Position numbers and translations under genes: made by a program. The notes beneath the pieces are model-generated. The model did no database searches. It saw only the letters and a list, made by a program, of their open reading frames with translations, and was not told the origin of the DNA. Shown here piece by piece: positions 37,098 through 46,749 of a DNA stretch of 64,000 nt (its first letter is position 1; each line of letters begins with the position of its first letter). This stretch comes from Fidelibacterota bacterium. GTDB lineage: Bacteria; Pseudomonadota; Alphaproteobacteria; Rhodospirillales; Rhodospirillaceae. The stretch is from assembly GCA_947475295.1 (NCBI GenBank), contig CANJLF010000004.1, positions 107,889-171,888 on the forward strand, read 5' to 3'.

Positions 37098-40070
37098 TTA
37101 GAACTTGAAGCGAACACCGAAGTTGAAGAACTGGCCGATACCGTCGTAGACGCTACGGTTGGTCGGCTGCGAGAAGGTCGTCGGCGGAGACAAGTCAACG
37201 GGCGGCTGTTTGTTAAACAGGTTGTTGACCGTCAGATAGAACTGATTGCCCGAACCCATGCTTTCGAACAAGTTTGCCATGTCATAGGTCAGGTTCAAGT
37301 CCGAGATCCAATACGCCGGGATGTCGTTTTCGTTGGTACCCGTCGGTTCCAGGAGCGTGTTGCTCATCAAAGACGACGAGATGTAACGCTCTTGGAACTG
37401 AATTCCCCAACCAGCCACATTGTACTGAACCGATCCACTGAGACGCCAGTTCGGGCTTGTGTCGAGCCCCACGGAGCTGACCGCGGCGGCATTCGGAGCC
37501 TGGCTGTAGTCCTTCATGATGTGGTTCGCCAGCAAGTGAAAGCCCAACGGATTACCGAACAATTCCATCTTGTAGTTGGCTTCGATGTCCAATCCCGCCA
37601 CAACCGAGGTGCTGTAGTTAATAGACTGGTTATAGATGATCAGCGAGCCCGGGTTGGCCGTCGACCGTACGACGCCGGCCGGCGGCGTATAGACCGCTTG
37701 CGGACAGTACGACTGGATTTGCAGCTCGTAGCAGTTCTTAAGAATGGTCGCCGTTCCCGCCGCTTGGATCGCACCATCGATCTTGATCTTGTAGTAATCG
37801 ACCGACAGGGACAGTCCAGGCGCAAACGTCGGAGTGGCGACGACGCCGTAGGTCTGTGTCAGGGCCTTTTCCGGCACCAAGTTCAAGTTGCCGATGTTGG
37901 AGACAACCAGGGTCGGCGTGGTGATGACGCCGGCCGCGTTTCCGACGACTTGAGTCGTACAGGTCTGACACGGGAACGGGTTGGTGTTGTTGGCCTGCGT
38001 GGAGCTGTTGTACAGATCCAACAGGGTGGGCGCACGGATGTCGCGTGACACGGTGCCGCGGAGCCGCACATCCGGGACGACCTGGTAATCAAGGCCGGTC
38101 TTCCAGGTGTACACCGTGCCGGAGACGCTGTAGTCGGTCCAGCGGCCCGCGAGCTGAGCGGACAACGATTCAGCAAAGGGAAGATCCTTCAAGAGCGGCA
38201 CGCCGAACTCGACGAAGCCTTCTTTCACGTTGAATTTGCCGCTGAAGGGCTTCGGATTATAGAAGCGATATGGTCCGACTCCCACACCGATGCGGGCCGA
38301 GGGGATACCACGGATGCCCGCGGCGACGGCCGTTGTCACGTCGGTGGGCGAAAGCGCGTCGGTGGTCTGGCCCGCGGACTCCGTATGGTATTCGAAGCCC
38401 GTGGCGACGCCGATCGGACCGGCGCCCAGTTGGAAGTTTTCCCCGAGATCGCCGGAGATGTTGGCTTGGTACACGCGCTGATTCAGGACCAGGCGCTTCC
38501 AGGAATCACCAACGACGTAATCCTCCGCCGCTTTGGTAATTGACCCATCACCGAACAAGTTCATCGGTACGCAGCTCGGGCTCACGCCCGTGCCGGCGGC
38601 GACGAAGTTGCCAGCGGCATCATAGTACTGCGAACGGCAAACGTATTTTCCGGTCGTGGGATGAACAACCACGTCGGCCGCGGCGAAGTAGTTCGGCGTA
38701 ATCGGCAGGTTGGTTTCAGGCGCGTACTGGCTGGTACGGCCGTTGGAGAACGAAACGTTCCATTTCCAGTTATCCATACCGAACAGCGAAGCGCCGTCCA
38801 TGCCAGCGGCTTGCCGGAAGACGCGGGTCTTCAAGTCAATGCCGATCAGGTCGAATTCCGTCGTATAGCGGCCGAGGGTGAACGACTTGATGCCGCCCGC
38901 CGTCATGGTGGCCTGGATCGGTGCCGGGATATACGGGTTGCCGCTAAAGATGGTTGCCGCGAACGCACCGGTTTGGGCCGAGACTTCGTTGCCGCTGTGG
39001 GTGAATGCATATGAATAGCCTGCTTCGGCCCACGCGGTGATGGTGTCCGTGACGACGAGTTCGCCGTGCAAGAAGTTGGCGCTACGCCGTTCATCAGGCG
39101 CGAAGCTGATATTGGGGCGCGCACCGTCGCCGCCGCTCATGTAAGTGGAACCGACTTGCGTGCCGTAATTGAAGGTGACCGGCTGGCCGTTGCCATCGAA
39201 GGCAATGCCTTTCAGCATATTAGCCGGGGTGGTCGCAGCGACCGTGCCGGCTGTGCTGGCGGTGATAAGACCGCCACTTGAACCAATCGCGTTGCGAATA
39301 TGGTCGACGATGACGTTGGTGGACTGGCCGGCAACGACCGGCGAGCGCGGAATCAAGCCCTTCGCGTCGTCGAACCACTTTCTGTGTGTGGTATCGAGAG
39401 CGTCGAGGCCCTGACGACGAAACCATTGGGTGCTGGCGATAATGTGCAGACGTTCGTCGAACATGCCAAAGCCGGTCGCGAGCGAGGCCTTCATGATCGG
39501 CAAGTCGCCAAGACGCGAGATACCGCCACCAACGTCACCCTTCACACCGGAGAACTGCTTGTCGAGGACCAAGTTGACAACGCCGGCCACGGCGTCCGAA
39601 CCGTAGGACGCCGACGCACCGCCGGTCACCACGTCAACGCGGCTGACCAGATTTTGCGGCAGCGTGTTCAAGTCGACGGTGCCCTGCTGGTTGCTGGCAA
39701 CCGTGCGGCGGCCGTCGAGCAACACCAGGTTACGGTTGGCGCCGAGGTTACGCAGGTTCAGAATGGACTGACCGTTGTTGCCGTTGGCGGCCGTCGCGGG
39801 CGTCGAGCTCAGCAAGGAGGTCGACAGAGCCGGGGTTTGCGCCAGCGCGTCGGCGATGCCGTTCGGCGAGGCAGCCAGGAGGGCTTCCTGGCTCATGACG
39901 GTTACGGGTGTCGGTGTTTCGAAACCGGTGGTCAGACGGCTACCTGTGACGACGATTTCGTCGACGGCAGCCTGCTGGTCTTGGGCGTGAGCCGCGGTTG
40001 ATATCATCGCGAAGCTGAGAGCCATCAGGCTGGTGCCGGACAAGAGCGCTGATACTGCTGTTCTCTTCAT
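37098..40070 (-). CDS. TonB-dependent receptor (large, 990 residues)
   Basis: Outer-membrane receptor of 990 residues. I use ATG 40070 (MKRTAVSALLSG), because the signal peptide then starts with Lys-Arg; an in-frame ATG at 40094 also has a strong ribosome site. The signal ends AHA-QD, followed by TonB box DEIVVTG, a plug with LRNLGANRNLVLLDGRR, SRVDVVTGGASASYGSDAVAG and a barrel ending GVRFKF. The motifs match the large oligosaccharide/peptide-type receptors of alpha- and gammaproteobacteria. Neighbours are secreted beta-helix and CehA-like proteins and a CapA protein, so the ligand may be a product of their activity. Confidence 0.93.
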   Translation of the reverse strand: MKRTAVSALLSGTSLMALSFAMISTAAHAQDQQAAVDEIVVTGSRLTTGFETPTPVTVMSQEALLAASPNGIADALAQTPALSTSLLSSTPATAANGNNGQSILNLRNLGANRNLVLLDGRRTVASNQQGTVDLNTLPQNLVSRVDVVTGGASASYGSDAVAGVVNLVLDKQFSGVKGDVGGGISRLGDLPIMKASLATGFGMFDERLHIIASTQWFRRQGLDALDTTHRKWFDDAKGLIPRSPVVAGQSTNVIVDHIRNAIGSSGGLITASTAGTVAATTPANMLKGIAFDGNGQPVTFNYGTQVGSTYMSGGDGARPNISFAPDERRSANFLHGELVVTDTITAWAEAGYSYAFTHSGNEVSAQTGAFAATIFSGNPYIPAPIQATMTAGGIKSFTLGRYTTEFDLIGIDLKTRVFRQAAGMDGASLFGMDNWKWNVSFSNGRTSQYAPETNLPITPNYFAAADVVVHPTTGKYVCRSQYYDAAGNFVAAGTGVSPSCVPMNLFGDGSITKAAEDYVVGDSWKRLVLNQRVYQANISGDLGENFQLGAGPIGVATGFEYHTESAGQTTDALSPTDVTTAVAAGIRGIPSARIGVGVGPYRFYNPKPFSGKFNVKEGFVEFGVPLLKDLPFAESLSAQLAGRWTDYSVSGTVYTWKTGLDYQVVPDVRLRGTVSRDIRAPTLLDLYNSSTQANNTNPFPCQTCTTQVVGNAAGVITTPTLVVSNIGNLNLVPEKALTQTYGVVATPTFAPGLSLSVDYYKIKIDGAIQAAGTATILKNCYELQIQSYCPQAVYTPPAGVVRSTANPGSLIIYNQSINYSTSVVAGLDIEANYKMELFGNPLGFHLLANHIMKDYSQAPNAAAVSSVGLDTSPNWRLSGSVQYNVAGWGIQFQERYISSSLMSNTLLEPTGTNENDIPAYWISDLNLTYDMANLFESMGSGNQFYLTVNNLFNKQPPVDLSPPTTFSQPTNRSVYDGIGQFFNFGVRFKF

Positions 40071-40106
40071 GGTTTCCCCCTCAAAAAATTTCATAGCCTT
40101 CTCCTC
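40071..40106 (-). promoter_or_regulatory. Two consecutive ribosome-binding site/start pairs for the large receptor
   Basis: GAGGAGAAGGCT (40095-40106) precedes ATG 40094 and GAGGGGGAAACC (40071-40082) precedes ATG 40070. Both are preceded by a T-run and both starts are in the same frame, so the start could be used twice. It looks like a small tandem duplication of the leader. Confidence 0.6.
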
Positions 40107-40184
40107 AAAAAAAATTGTCTGTTCCCCTCACGGGAAGAACTCACCCTCGGTCTCGCGCTTAACTTCTCCCGTAAGGTGAGCAGA

Positions 40185-40214
40185 CGGGCCGCGCGCATGA
40201 CTGCGTACGGCCCG
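40185..40214 (-). terminator. Hairpin after the CapA gene
   Basis: CGGGCCG (40185-40191) pairs with CGGCCCG (40208-40214), with further partial pairing inside. It lies 16 bp past the stop of the minus-strand CapA gene; there is no U tract. Confidence 0.6.
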
Positions 40215-40229
40215 CCATTTAGATCCTTA

Positions 40230-41741
40230 TTACTGAGCAATCGCTATGTAGCCGATACCGTTACGAATAGTAATCGTCGTACCGAACGGCTTGCTCATCT
40301 GCTGCAAGCGGCCGAGGATTCTAGCCCCCGTCGTCGCATCCGCGATTTCAGGGATGCCGTAACGGCCTTCATTCCCCGGAACCTTCAAGCGCATCAAGAT
40401 CGGCGTAAGCTTCACTTCCACGGGCTTGCCATTCTTGAAGAGCGTCTTCGCCACTACTGACTCGGACAACTCGATATTTTCATAGCCGCCGCGCGCGGCA
40501 AATCCCTCGGAGGGAGTGGTCTCGGGTCCAAGCTGATACCGATTGTAGAATTCGGTCGGCATGATCCTGACCAGATCGTTCTGCATGAACAAATCACCCA
40601 GGCTGTAGAGGATGGGCTTGCCTTTGTAGATTTCAATGCCGCGCAGCGTGTGCGGGCCGGTGCCCGAATAAACGTCCGAGCCGGCGTCGATGGCGGCATG
40701 GGCGAACTCGATCATAAAGTCCGCGGTCGTAGTCGGCACGCCCAAAGCCGGGTCTGGATTGGGGAACGGCTCCACACCGTTTTCATGGTTGTGAATGCTG
40801 GTCAGCACATAGCTGGCGCGCGCCTTACCGTCTTTGATGTTACGAGCGATCGCATCCATGTCATGCTGGAAGAGCTTTCTGACCACACCTGGCTTGTCGC
40901 TTAAGCGATAGGTCCGACCGCCGGCGACGAGAATGTCCGGGCCGCGCGGTTGCGCTTCGCGAGCGCCCCACCAACCTACAGCGCCGGTGCCCTGATCGTA
41001 GCGTCCGGCAACGCCCGGGCGGCCCTGTATCGACTTCAAGACATCGAATGTCGCCTGATCCACGTTATACGTGGTGACATAGCGTATCGGGTTGAGACCC
41101 GGCCTGCCGGGCATATCGGGGCGGGGATCGCCGGCGACGGCGTCTTCGTTAAACGAGGACGCGGCGTCGATAAGGGCGACCCGCCCGTGAAGCGATGCAA
41201 AGAAAGACGGCTGACGGGCTTCGCCCAACGTGCGTCCGACGCCGGCAAAGGCAGCAACCCCCTTGAGTTTGTCCGTCTCCTCGATGGTGTCCAATAAGCC
41301 CTGCGGGCCGTAGTCGTAGACGTGGTTGTTCGCCTGCCCGATCAAGTTAATCCCCATATCGATGAGGTCTTGGAGATGATGGGGGGACGTAGACATATAT
41401 GTGTCGCCGCTCAGCGCGGCCGGCGAAGTGCCCGGCTTGGGCATGACTTCTTCGAAGTTGGTGAAGGCAGCGTCGCCTTCCTTGATCGCTTTGACCACGG
41501 CAAGGAACTTCGGATTGTCGAGTTCCGAGGTCGTCCGCGTGCTGATTAGACTATCGCCCAAGGTCACGAGCGAAAAGTCCTGAAGCGGACTGGGCGGGCC
41601 AGCGGGGGCCGGAGCGGCCGCCTGGCCGGCGAGAGCTACCATCGCAGTGGACGACAGCAGCATCGCCGCCGCGAACATCGCGACGACAGGTTTCTTCACG
41701 CGAGATGAAAAGGAATTGGAAGCATTAATGACGGTATACAT
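40230..41741 (-). CDS. CapA-family (poly-gamma-glutamate-type) metallophosphatase-like protein
   Basis: 503 residues, GGGAGGGG seven bases before ATG 41741. A signal peptide/anchor (about 18-39) is followed by the CapA fold of the calcineurin-like superfamily: TLGDSLIST, AFTNFEE, GQANNHVYDYG, TSIHNHENG, SGTGPHTLRGIEIYKGKPILYSLGDLF. Ligand-bearing Asp, Asn and His residues are retained. CapA proteins act in poly-gamma-glutamate or capsule metabolism, but many of this type are simply secreted hydrolases of unknown substrate. The next plus-strand gene is a degenerate relative. Confidence 0.88.
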   Translation of the reverse strand: MYTVINASNSFSSRVKKPVVAMFAAAMLLSSTAMVALAGQAAAPAPAGPPSPLQDFSLVTLGDSLISTRTTSELDNPKFLAVVKAIKEGDAAFTNFEEVMPKPGTSPAALSGDTYMSTSPHHLQDLIDMGINLIGQANNHVYDYGPQGLLDTIEETDKLKGVAAFAGVGRTLGEARQPSFFASLHGRVALIDAASSFNEDAVAGDPRPDMPGRPGLNPIRYVTTYNVDQATFDVLKSIQGRPGVAGRYDQGTGAVGWWGAREAQPRGPDILVAGGRTYRLSDKPGVVRKLFQHDMDAIARNIKDGKARASYVLTSIHNHENGVEPFPNPDPALGVPTTTADFMIEFAHAAIDAGSDVYSGTGPHTLRGIEIYKGKPILYSLGDLFMQNDLVRIMPTEFYNRYQLGPETTPSEGFAARGGYENIELSESVVAKTLFKNGKPVEVKLTPILMRLKVPGNEGRYGIPEIADATTGARILGRLQQMSKPFGTTITIRNGIGYIAIAQ

Positions 41742-42122
41742 GGTTGGCCCCTCCCGAAGCGTCTGTGCTGCGACACGTCGCCACTACATCTCTAAGCCTG
41801 CAGACTCGTCCTGCTCCGCAGAGTTTAGATATATCACGGTAAAACGTGCTGATATTTTTGTAACCTAGAATACACGAAAGGAAGAGCAGTAAACATCTTT
41901 TGCATACAAGGCGCCAGGGGGAAATCCCCGTCATTCATGGGCGCCAAAGCGTGATATTTGTGCACCTCGTCAAGCAAATTATAGATGCCGGAACGGCCAT
42001 TTGACCCTCCGGCTTTTTTATAAAAACCGCAATTTCTTTAGGCTCCGCCTTAGGTCCGGTCTTGGTCCTCCAGCCGACGCCTTGCATCCATCTATATGAC
42101 GGGCGCTTCGCATCTCTACATA
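41742..42122. other. Intergenic region, no gene seen
   Basis: 381 bp upstream of the CapA gene. Contains AT-rich patches (41826-41885, 42115-42140) that could be promoters. No open frame with a convincing ribosome site, no repeat array and no RNA-like structure was recognised. Confidence 0.4.
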
Positions 42123-42281
42123 TTATATAATTTTATAAGGTGGGTAAGGCGGGACGAGGAGCGGCGTTCTGCCGAATGCCAAATGAATGGTTTTCATGGC
42201 GGCGCCAACGGTAAGGGGCGTCTTAATGAAGCCGTTGACGGGTAGGCGCGCCGGCGCATCCTGGCCAGGCCGCTTTCGCAT
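42123..42281 (-). pseudogene. Remnant of a response regulator, 52-codon open frame
   Basis: Minus-strand frame from ATG 42281 (GGAGG four bases upstream) to TAA 42123. Residues 15-39 match the receiver C-terminus of the 44815-45327 product almost exactly: VNGFIK, a TPLTVGA/KPITVGA difference, then MKTIHLAFGRT. At DNA level 42164-42240 and 44877-44953 agree at about 69 of 77 positions. The first 14 and last 13 codons do not match. It lacks the phosphoacceptor part, so it cannot be an active receiver. It may still be translated because its ribosome site is good. Confidence 0.7.
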
Positions 42282-42362
42282 TGAACCTCCATAACATGTA
42301 CCTTAACTTTGCGCGGGTTCAGCGCCAGACCTGTCCCAATATATCTATCCCCTACTCCGGAC

Positions 42363-43694
42363 ATGCGGTTAGCCATGCTTAAAAATATTATCAATGGCGT
42401 CGGGGTTGCTGCGTTCGTCGTCGTTGGCCTGGGCGTCGCGGTTTTTCTCCAAACTAATCGAGACTCCGCCCCACGTCGCACCTGTTCTGACGGTATACTG
42501 TCGGTCGCCGCGGTCGGCGACATCATGATGGGAGCCGACGTCGCACCGGCTGAACGTATCGCCGGCGAGACCCGTGATCTCCTGACGGCCAGCAACGTGA
42601 CAATTGGTAGCCTGGCCATGACACTTCTTGTTCAACCGGAACATGCCGAAGCCAATAGCCCGGTAGGCGGTTCTCAACATGCGCATTTATTTCGTCGCTG
42701 GGGCTTCTCGGCATTCGCACGGTCCAACACACGCTCGAATGATTTTGGACTCCCGGGTTTGGAGCAAACCAGCAATATCCTTCAAAAAAATAAGCTAGCT
42801 TCGGCGGGAGTTGGGGTCGATCTGGCCGCCGCGCGCGCGCCGGGATGGGTGCAGACACCCTGCGGCGCGGTAGCGGTCATTAGTGTCGCCACGTCCGCAC
42901 GCGATCAGGATCCAAATCCGGCATTGCCGTCGCGCGCCGGAATCGCCGGGCGTCCGGGCATTAATCCATTGCGCTACAGCCAACGGGCACAAGTCGATCC
43001 GGAGACCTTTGCGAAGCTGCGCGACTCAAGCGCTAAAATCGGCGGCCCGCCGCCCGAGCAAGACGGAACGCTACATGCTTTCGGTATGATCCTGGAACTG
43101 GGTGCAAGTAATATCTCGACCACGGACGTCAACCACGAAGATCAAGCCGAAGTGCTGGCTGCGATCAGAGAAGCGCGCAAGACGGCTGCGCTGGTGATCG
43201 TTTCGCTCTATAGCAATGAAGACGGCGATACCGCCGATGAGCCGGCCGCGCTCGTAGAGAGTTTTGCGCGTGCAGCCATCGATGCTGGCGCCGGCTTGGT
43301 GATTGGTCATGGGGCTTACGGCCTGCGTCCTGTGGAAATACAGGGTGGCAGTCTCGTAGCCTACGGCCTCGGCGCTTTTATCGCCGACAGCCGCCTTGGC
43401 ACGGAACCCTCCGCCGAATCATCCAACACACCATCTCCCGCAGCCGAAGATCCTGTGCCTCAAGGCGCGATACTGTCAGCATCATTCCGCGATGGCCATG
43501 TGGTCTCGGCGCGCTTGACTGCACTGGACCTTGCCGCTGCGCCAGGTTTGCCGCGGGGGTTCCCGCGCCTAAGTGATACGGCGGAAATCTTCAATCAGAT
43601 CGCAAGTAGATCGGCGTCACGGGGCGCCAATCTTAACATTCAAAAGGGCGGCGCCGATCTCGTTCTGACCGCAGCGCGCGAACCCTCCAAATGA
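42363..43694 (+). CDS. Degenerate CapA-like protein with N-terminal membrane anchor
   Basis: 443 residues from ATG 42363; ATG 42375 is an equal alternative. An N-terminal helix (MLKNIINGVGVAAFVVVGLG) anchors it. The CapA order is recognisable: AAVGDIMMGAD, GRPGINPLRYSQRAQVDPETF (parallel to GRPGLNPIRYVTTYNVDQATF of the gene at 40230, read in parts) and RPVEIQGGSLVAYGLGAFI. However the Asn-His motif is SNTRSNDFG instead of ANNHVYDYG, and SIHNHENG has become SLYSNEDG, so metal ligands are missing. Probably a non-catalytic paralogue. Its stop overlaps the HupE-like start by 4 bp. Confidence 0.75.
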   Translation: MRLAMLKNIINGVGVAAFVVVGLGVAVFLQTNRDSAPRRTCSDGILSVAAVGDIMMGADVAPAERIAGETRDLLTASNVTIGSLAMTLLVQPEHAEANSPVGGSQHAHLFRRWGFSAFARSNTRSNDFGLPGLEQTSNILQKNKLASAGVGVDLAAARAPGWVQTPCGAVAVISVATSARDQDPNPALPSRAGIAGRPGINPLRYSQRAQVDPETFAKLRDSSAKIGGPPPEQDGTLHAFGMILELGASNISTTDVNHEDQAEVLAAIREARKTAALVIVSLYSNEDGDTADEPAALVESFARAAIDAGAGLVIGHGAYGLRPVEIQGGSLVAYGLGAFIADSRLGTEPSAESSNTPSPAAEDPVPQGAILSASFRDGHVVSARLTALDLAAAPGLPRGFPRLSDTAEIFNQIASRSASRGANLNIQKGGADLVLTAAREPSK

Positions 43695-44752
43695 TCCTGC
43701 GATTACCGCTATTTGTTGTGGCCGTCGCGATCTCCTATCTGGCAACCTTGGCATCGCGCCTGCCCGCCCTGGCGCACAGCATGGATGTCGCCTCGGCGCG
43801 AATTGAACTCGCCGGCACACATGCCGCCGTTCAGATTATGTTCGACGGCACACGCATCACTAGTCTAGACGAAAGTAACGACGGCATTGTCAGTCAGGGC
43901 GAGCTGAATGCCGGCATAGAGACGATGTTCGCGCGGCTGAAAAACGCCTTTAGCTTTACCGGACCCGCCGCGCCCGAAAAAATGACGCTGACGCGCTATG
44001 AAGTCACCGGCGATCAACACATCATTCTTCTAACGCTTGACTTGGAATTTGCGAGTCCGGTGCAAAACTTCGAGGTCACCGGCCGCATGAGCGCGCTCCT
44101 GGATCAACCGGCGCCGTTGATCGTGACTTTAGTTGGTCCCGGCGTCAACGGCGAGGCGGTGATCAAAAGCGATGGCGATGTCGCTCGTTTCCAGACGGAG
44201 CGCCCAACCCTTGACGTGCTTCGCAGTTTCTCGGGCATGGGCGTAGAGCACATTTTCACGGGTTATGACCACCTGGCTTTCCTGATGTGCCTGCTCTTGG
44301 GCGCGTCCAGTCTGCGATCGCTGATCTGGACCATAACCGCCTTTACGCTTGCACACAGTGTGACACTATCGTTGGCGACGCTCGACATTATTCGCCTGCC
44401 AGGACCGCTCGTGGAATCCGCCATCGCGGCGACGATCATTTATGTCGCAGTCGAAAATCTCATGGGCTCGCGGCTTGTGAAGCGCCCCGTTATCACCGGC
44501 GCTTTCGGGTTGATCCACGGCTTCGGTTTTGCCAGCGCTCTGCAGGACGTTGGCATTCCGCCAGGCCATATGGTTATTTCGTTGTTTTCCTTCAATCTTG
44601 GCGTTGAAGTCGGACAACTCGTATTCATCGGCGGCGCCTATTTGCTGCTTGGCAAGTTCGCAACATCAAACCGACTGCGCACAGGCGTTTCGGTGGGAAC
44701 GGTATGTGTGGCCCTTTATTGGTTTATTCAGCGCGTCGCGCTGGCCATCTAG
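43691..44752 (+). CDS. HupE/UreJ-family membrane protein with extracytoplasmic N-terminal domain
   Basis: 353 residues. A signal peptide and about 150-residue periplasmic domain, with an EF-hand-like loop (DESNDGIVSQGEL), precede six membrane helices. The HupE/UreJ hallmark GVEHIFTGYDHLAFL lies at about residues 184-198, followed by AHSVTLSLATL and the GLIHGFGFASAL segment. Members transport nickel or cobalt or have unknown roles; no hydrogenase or urease genes are here, so the substrate is open. Overlap of 4 bp with the CapA-like gene indicates a coupled pair. Confidence 0.87.
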   Translation: MILRLPLFVVAVAISYLATLASRLPALAHSMDVASARIELAGTHAAVQIMFDGTRITSLDESNDGIVSQGELNAGIETMFARLKNAFSFTGPAAPEKMTLTRYEVTGDQHIILLTLDLEFASPVQNFEVTGRMSALLDQPAPLIVTLVGPGVNGEAVIKSDGDVARFQTERPTLDVLRSFSGMGVEHIFTGYDHLAFLMCLLLGASSLRSLIWTITAFTLAHSVTLSLATLDIIRLPGPLVESAIAATIIYVAVENLMGSRLVKRPVITGAFGLIHGFGFASALQDVGIPPGHMVISLFSFNLGVEVGQLVFIGGAYLLLGKFATSNRLRTGVSVGTVCVALYWFIQRVALAI

Positions 44753-44814
44753 AATATGGCAACCGCTTGAATTCGATATCATGCGGGTCGGTGCTCGGAT
44801 GGTCAGTGGCAGCG

Positions 44815-45327
44815 CTACAGCTTGGCGTGGGCCGGCAACGGGATTTTCGCGTAATCGTTCGCCGATTTGAGATGCAGCGTTCTGCCGAAAGCCAAATGAA
44901 TGGTTTTCATGACGGCGCCCACCGTGATGGGCTTCTTGATGAAGCCGTTGACGTCGAGGTTCGCCGCCGCCTGAACCAATGCCGGACTGGTATCGCCTGT
45001 CAGCATGATGAACCGCATGTCGCGGGGTACGACGGTATTGCGGCCGGCGCGAATACGTTGAAGCAAGGCTAGGCCCGTCATGCCTTCCATATGATGATCG
45101 CAAATGAGGCAGGCGGTTTTGGTTTGTTGGTCGGCCAGAATACCGGCGGCGGCAAAAACGCTGTTAGCCTTTCGCACCGTTCCGACGGCGGCGCTTTGCA
45201 GCACGCCTCCCATCAGCTCGACGCTGACGGCGCTGTCGTCGATGACCAGGAAGCTGACATCCTTGAACGACGTGACGATCAGCGGCGGCAAATCATCGGG
45301 CGGTTCGACGATATTGTGGGCGGCCAT
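44815..45327 (-). CDS. Single-domain response regulator (CheY-like receiver)
   Basis: 170 residues from ATG 45327, with a GAGA ribosome site; the GTG 18 bp earlier is less likely. An N-terminal tail of about 20 residues precedes one receiver domain: acidic pair in VIDDS, phosphoacceptor Asp in LICDHHMEGMTG, Thr in MLTGDT and Lys in NGFIKKP. There is no output domain. It would relay phosphate to or from an unlinked kinase. Its C-terminal DNA is the source or twin of the remnant at 42123. Confidence 0.88.
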   Translation of the reverse strand: MAAHNIVEPPDDLPPLIVTSFKDVSFLVIDDSAVSVELMGGVLQSAAVGTVRKANSVFAAAGILADQQTKTACLICDHHMEGMTGLALLQRIRAGRNTVVPRDMRFIMLTGDTSPALVQAAANLDVNGFIKKPITVGAVMKTIHLAFGRTLHLKSANDYAKIPLPAHAKL

Positions 45328-45496
45328 ATTTATCTCGACAAACACTATGAAGCGTCGAGAGGAATGTGCCTTCGCCGCAGAGGAGGGGTTCTAATATATT
45401 CGCCCGCTCCAAGCCAAGGCTTTACACGCAGACCGCATCAAATGTGGTTGCGAGACGCGACTTTCTGGGCAGGCCGGGGGCGTCACGTCTAAGGGT

Positions 45497-46642
45497 TTAA
45501 GACGGCGCAAGGATGCCCGCGTTGATCTGATCGACGCGCGTGATGCCGGTTAGCGCCATGGCGACACGCATTTCGGCCTCGATGAGTTTGAGGACATGGG
45601 CCACACCCGCCTCGCCTCCCCCGGCCAAGGCGTAGGCCCAGGCGCGGCCGAGCAGAACGCCCTTTGCGCCGAGGGCGAGCATCCGGACAACATCCAGGCC
45701 CGAGCGAATGCCGCCGTCGGCCAGCACGGTCAGCTTATCACCCACCGCCGCGGCAACGGACGGCAAGGCGCGGGCGGCCGACCAGACTCCGTCGAGCTGC
45801 CGCCCGCCGTGGTTGGACACGATGATTCCATCGGCACCCAGTGCGGCGGCTGCAAGGGCATCTTCGGCATCAAGTATTCCTTTGATGATGAGCGGTCCGT
45901 TCCAGTTTTTGCGAATAAACTCCAAGTCACGCCAGGTCACCGAGGGATCGAAGTTGTTGCGCATCCAGGCGAAGTAATCATCCATGCCGGTGTTTTTGCC
46001 GAGAACCGGCGCAACATTGCCAAGGCTGTGGGGCCGGCCCAGGAGGCCGACATCCCAAGCCCACCCTGGCCGGCGTAGGCCTTGCGAAAACCGCCGCAGC
46101 GCGCCGAGAGCGCCCGGCGCGCCGGCAAGGCCCGAGCGATAGTCGCGGTAGCGCGTTCCCGGCACGGGCATATCGACAGTGAACACCAGCGCGGAGCACT
46201 TTCGCGCCTTGGCTTCCGCAAGCAAAGCCTCCATGAAACCGCGATCGCGGATTACATAAAGCTGAAACCAGATCGGCTGAGACACGCCCGAACTGACTTC
46301 CACCAAGGGGCAGGCAGAGACCGTGGACAGGCAAAACGGCACGTTTGCCGCTTGCGCCGCCCGCGCCGCCTGCACTTCGCCACGCCGCGCGAATAAGCCC
46401 GCGAGACCGATGGGACCAAGCGCAACGGGCATGGCGAGCTTTTGTCCAAACAAGCTGGTCGTGAGATCGAAATTGGACACATCACGCAGAACGCGCTGGC
46501 GCAGCGCAACGGCCTGCAGATCGGACCGACTCCGATTCAGCGTGATCTCGTCGTACGAACCGCCGTCGAGATATTCAAATAGGAAATGAGGCAGGCGGTC
46601 CTTCGCCAGCGAGCGATAATCGAGTACTGAAGCCGGCTTCAT
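45497..46642 (-). CDS. lldD: FMN-dependent alpha-hydroxy-acid oxidase/dehydrogenase (LldD-like)
   Basis: 381 residues from ATG 46642 ([18 protein letters not shown]); the frame extends upstream but that region is promoter-like. FMN enzyme of the alpha-hydroxy-acid oxidizing family: [52 protein letters not shown] and the catalytic [14 protein letters not shown]. It oxidises L-lactate or a related 2-hydroxy acid and passes electrons to the respiratory chain or oxygen. The exact acid is not visible. Confidence 0.92.
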   Translation of the reverse strand: MKPASVLDYRSLAKDRLPHFLFEYLDGGSYDEITLNRSRSDLQAVALRQRVLRDVSNFDLTTSLFGQKLAMPVALGPIGLAGLFARRGEVQAARAAQAANVPFCLSTVSACPLVEVSSGVSQPIWFQLYVIRDRGFMEALLAEAKARKCSALVFTVDMPVPGTRYRDYRSGLAGAPGALGALRRFSQGLRRPGWAWDVGLLGRPHSLGNVAPVLGKNTGMDDYFAWMRNNFDPSVTWRDLEFIRKNWNGPLIIKGILDAEDALAAAALGADGIIVSNHGGRQLDGVWSAARALPSVAAAVGDKLTVLADGGIRSGLDVVRMLALGAKGVLLGRAWAYALAGGGEAGVAHVLKLIEAEMRVAMALTGITRVDQINAGILAPS

Positions 46643-46717
46643 GAGCTTAGCATAAGGGTAAACTCCAAACTTCGGAGTACTTCTTTGGCAGTGGATTAAT
46701 AGCGGGCACGGCCAGCA

Positions 46718-46749
46718 GTATTGTATGAATATATACAGACTGTATTGTA
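46718..46749. repeat. Direct repeat GTATTGTA in a divergent promoter region
   Basis: GTATTGTA occurs at 46718-46725 and again at 46742-46749, 24 bp apart, flanked by AT-rich sequence (GAATATATAC). It is midway between the divergent lldD-like and TPR genes and could be a two-site operator. Confidence 0.4.
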
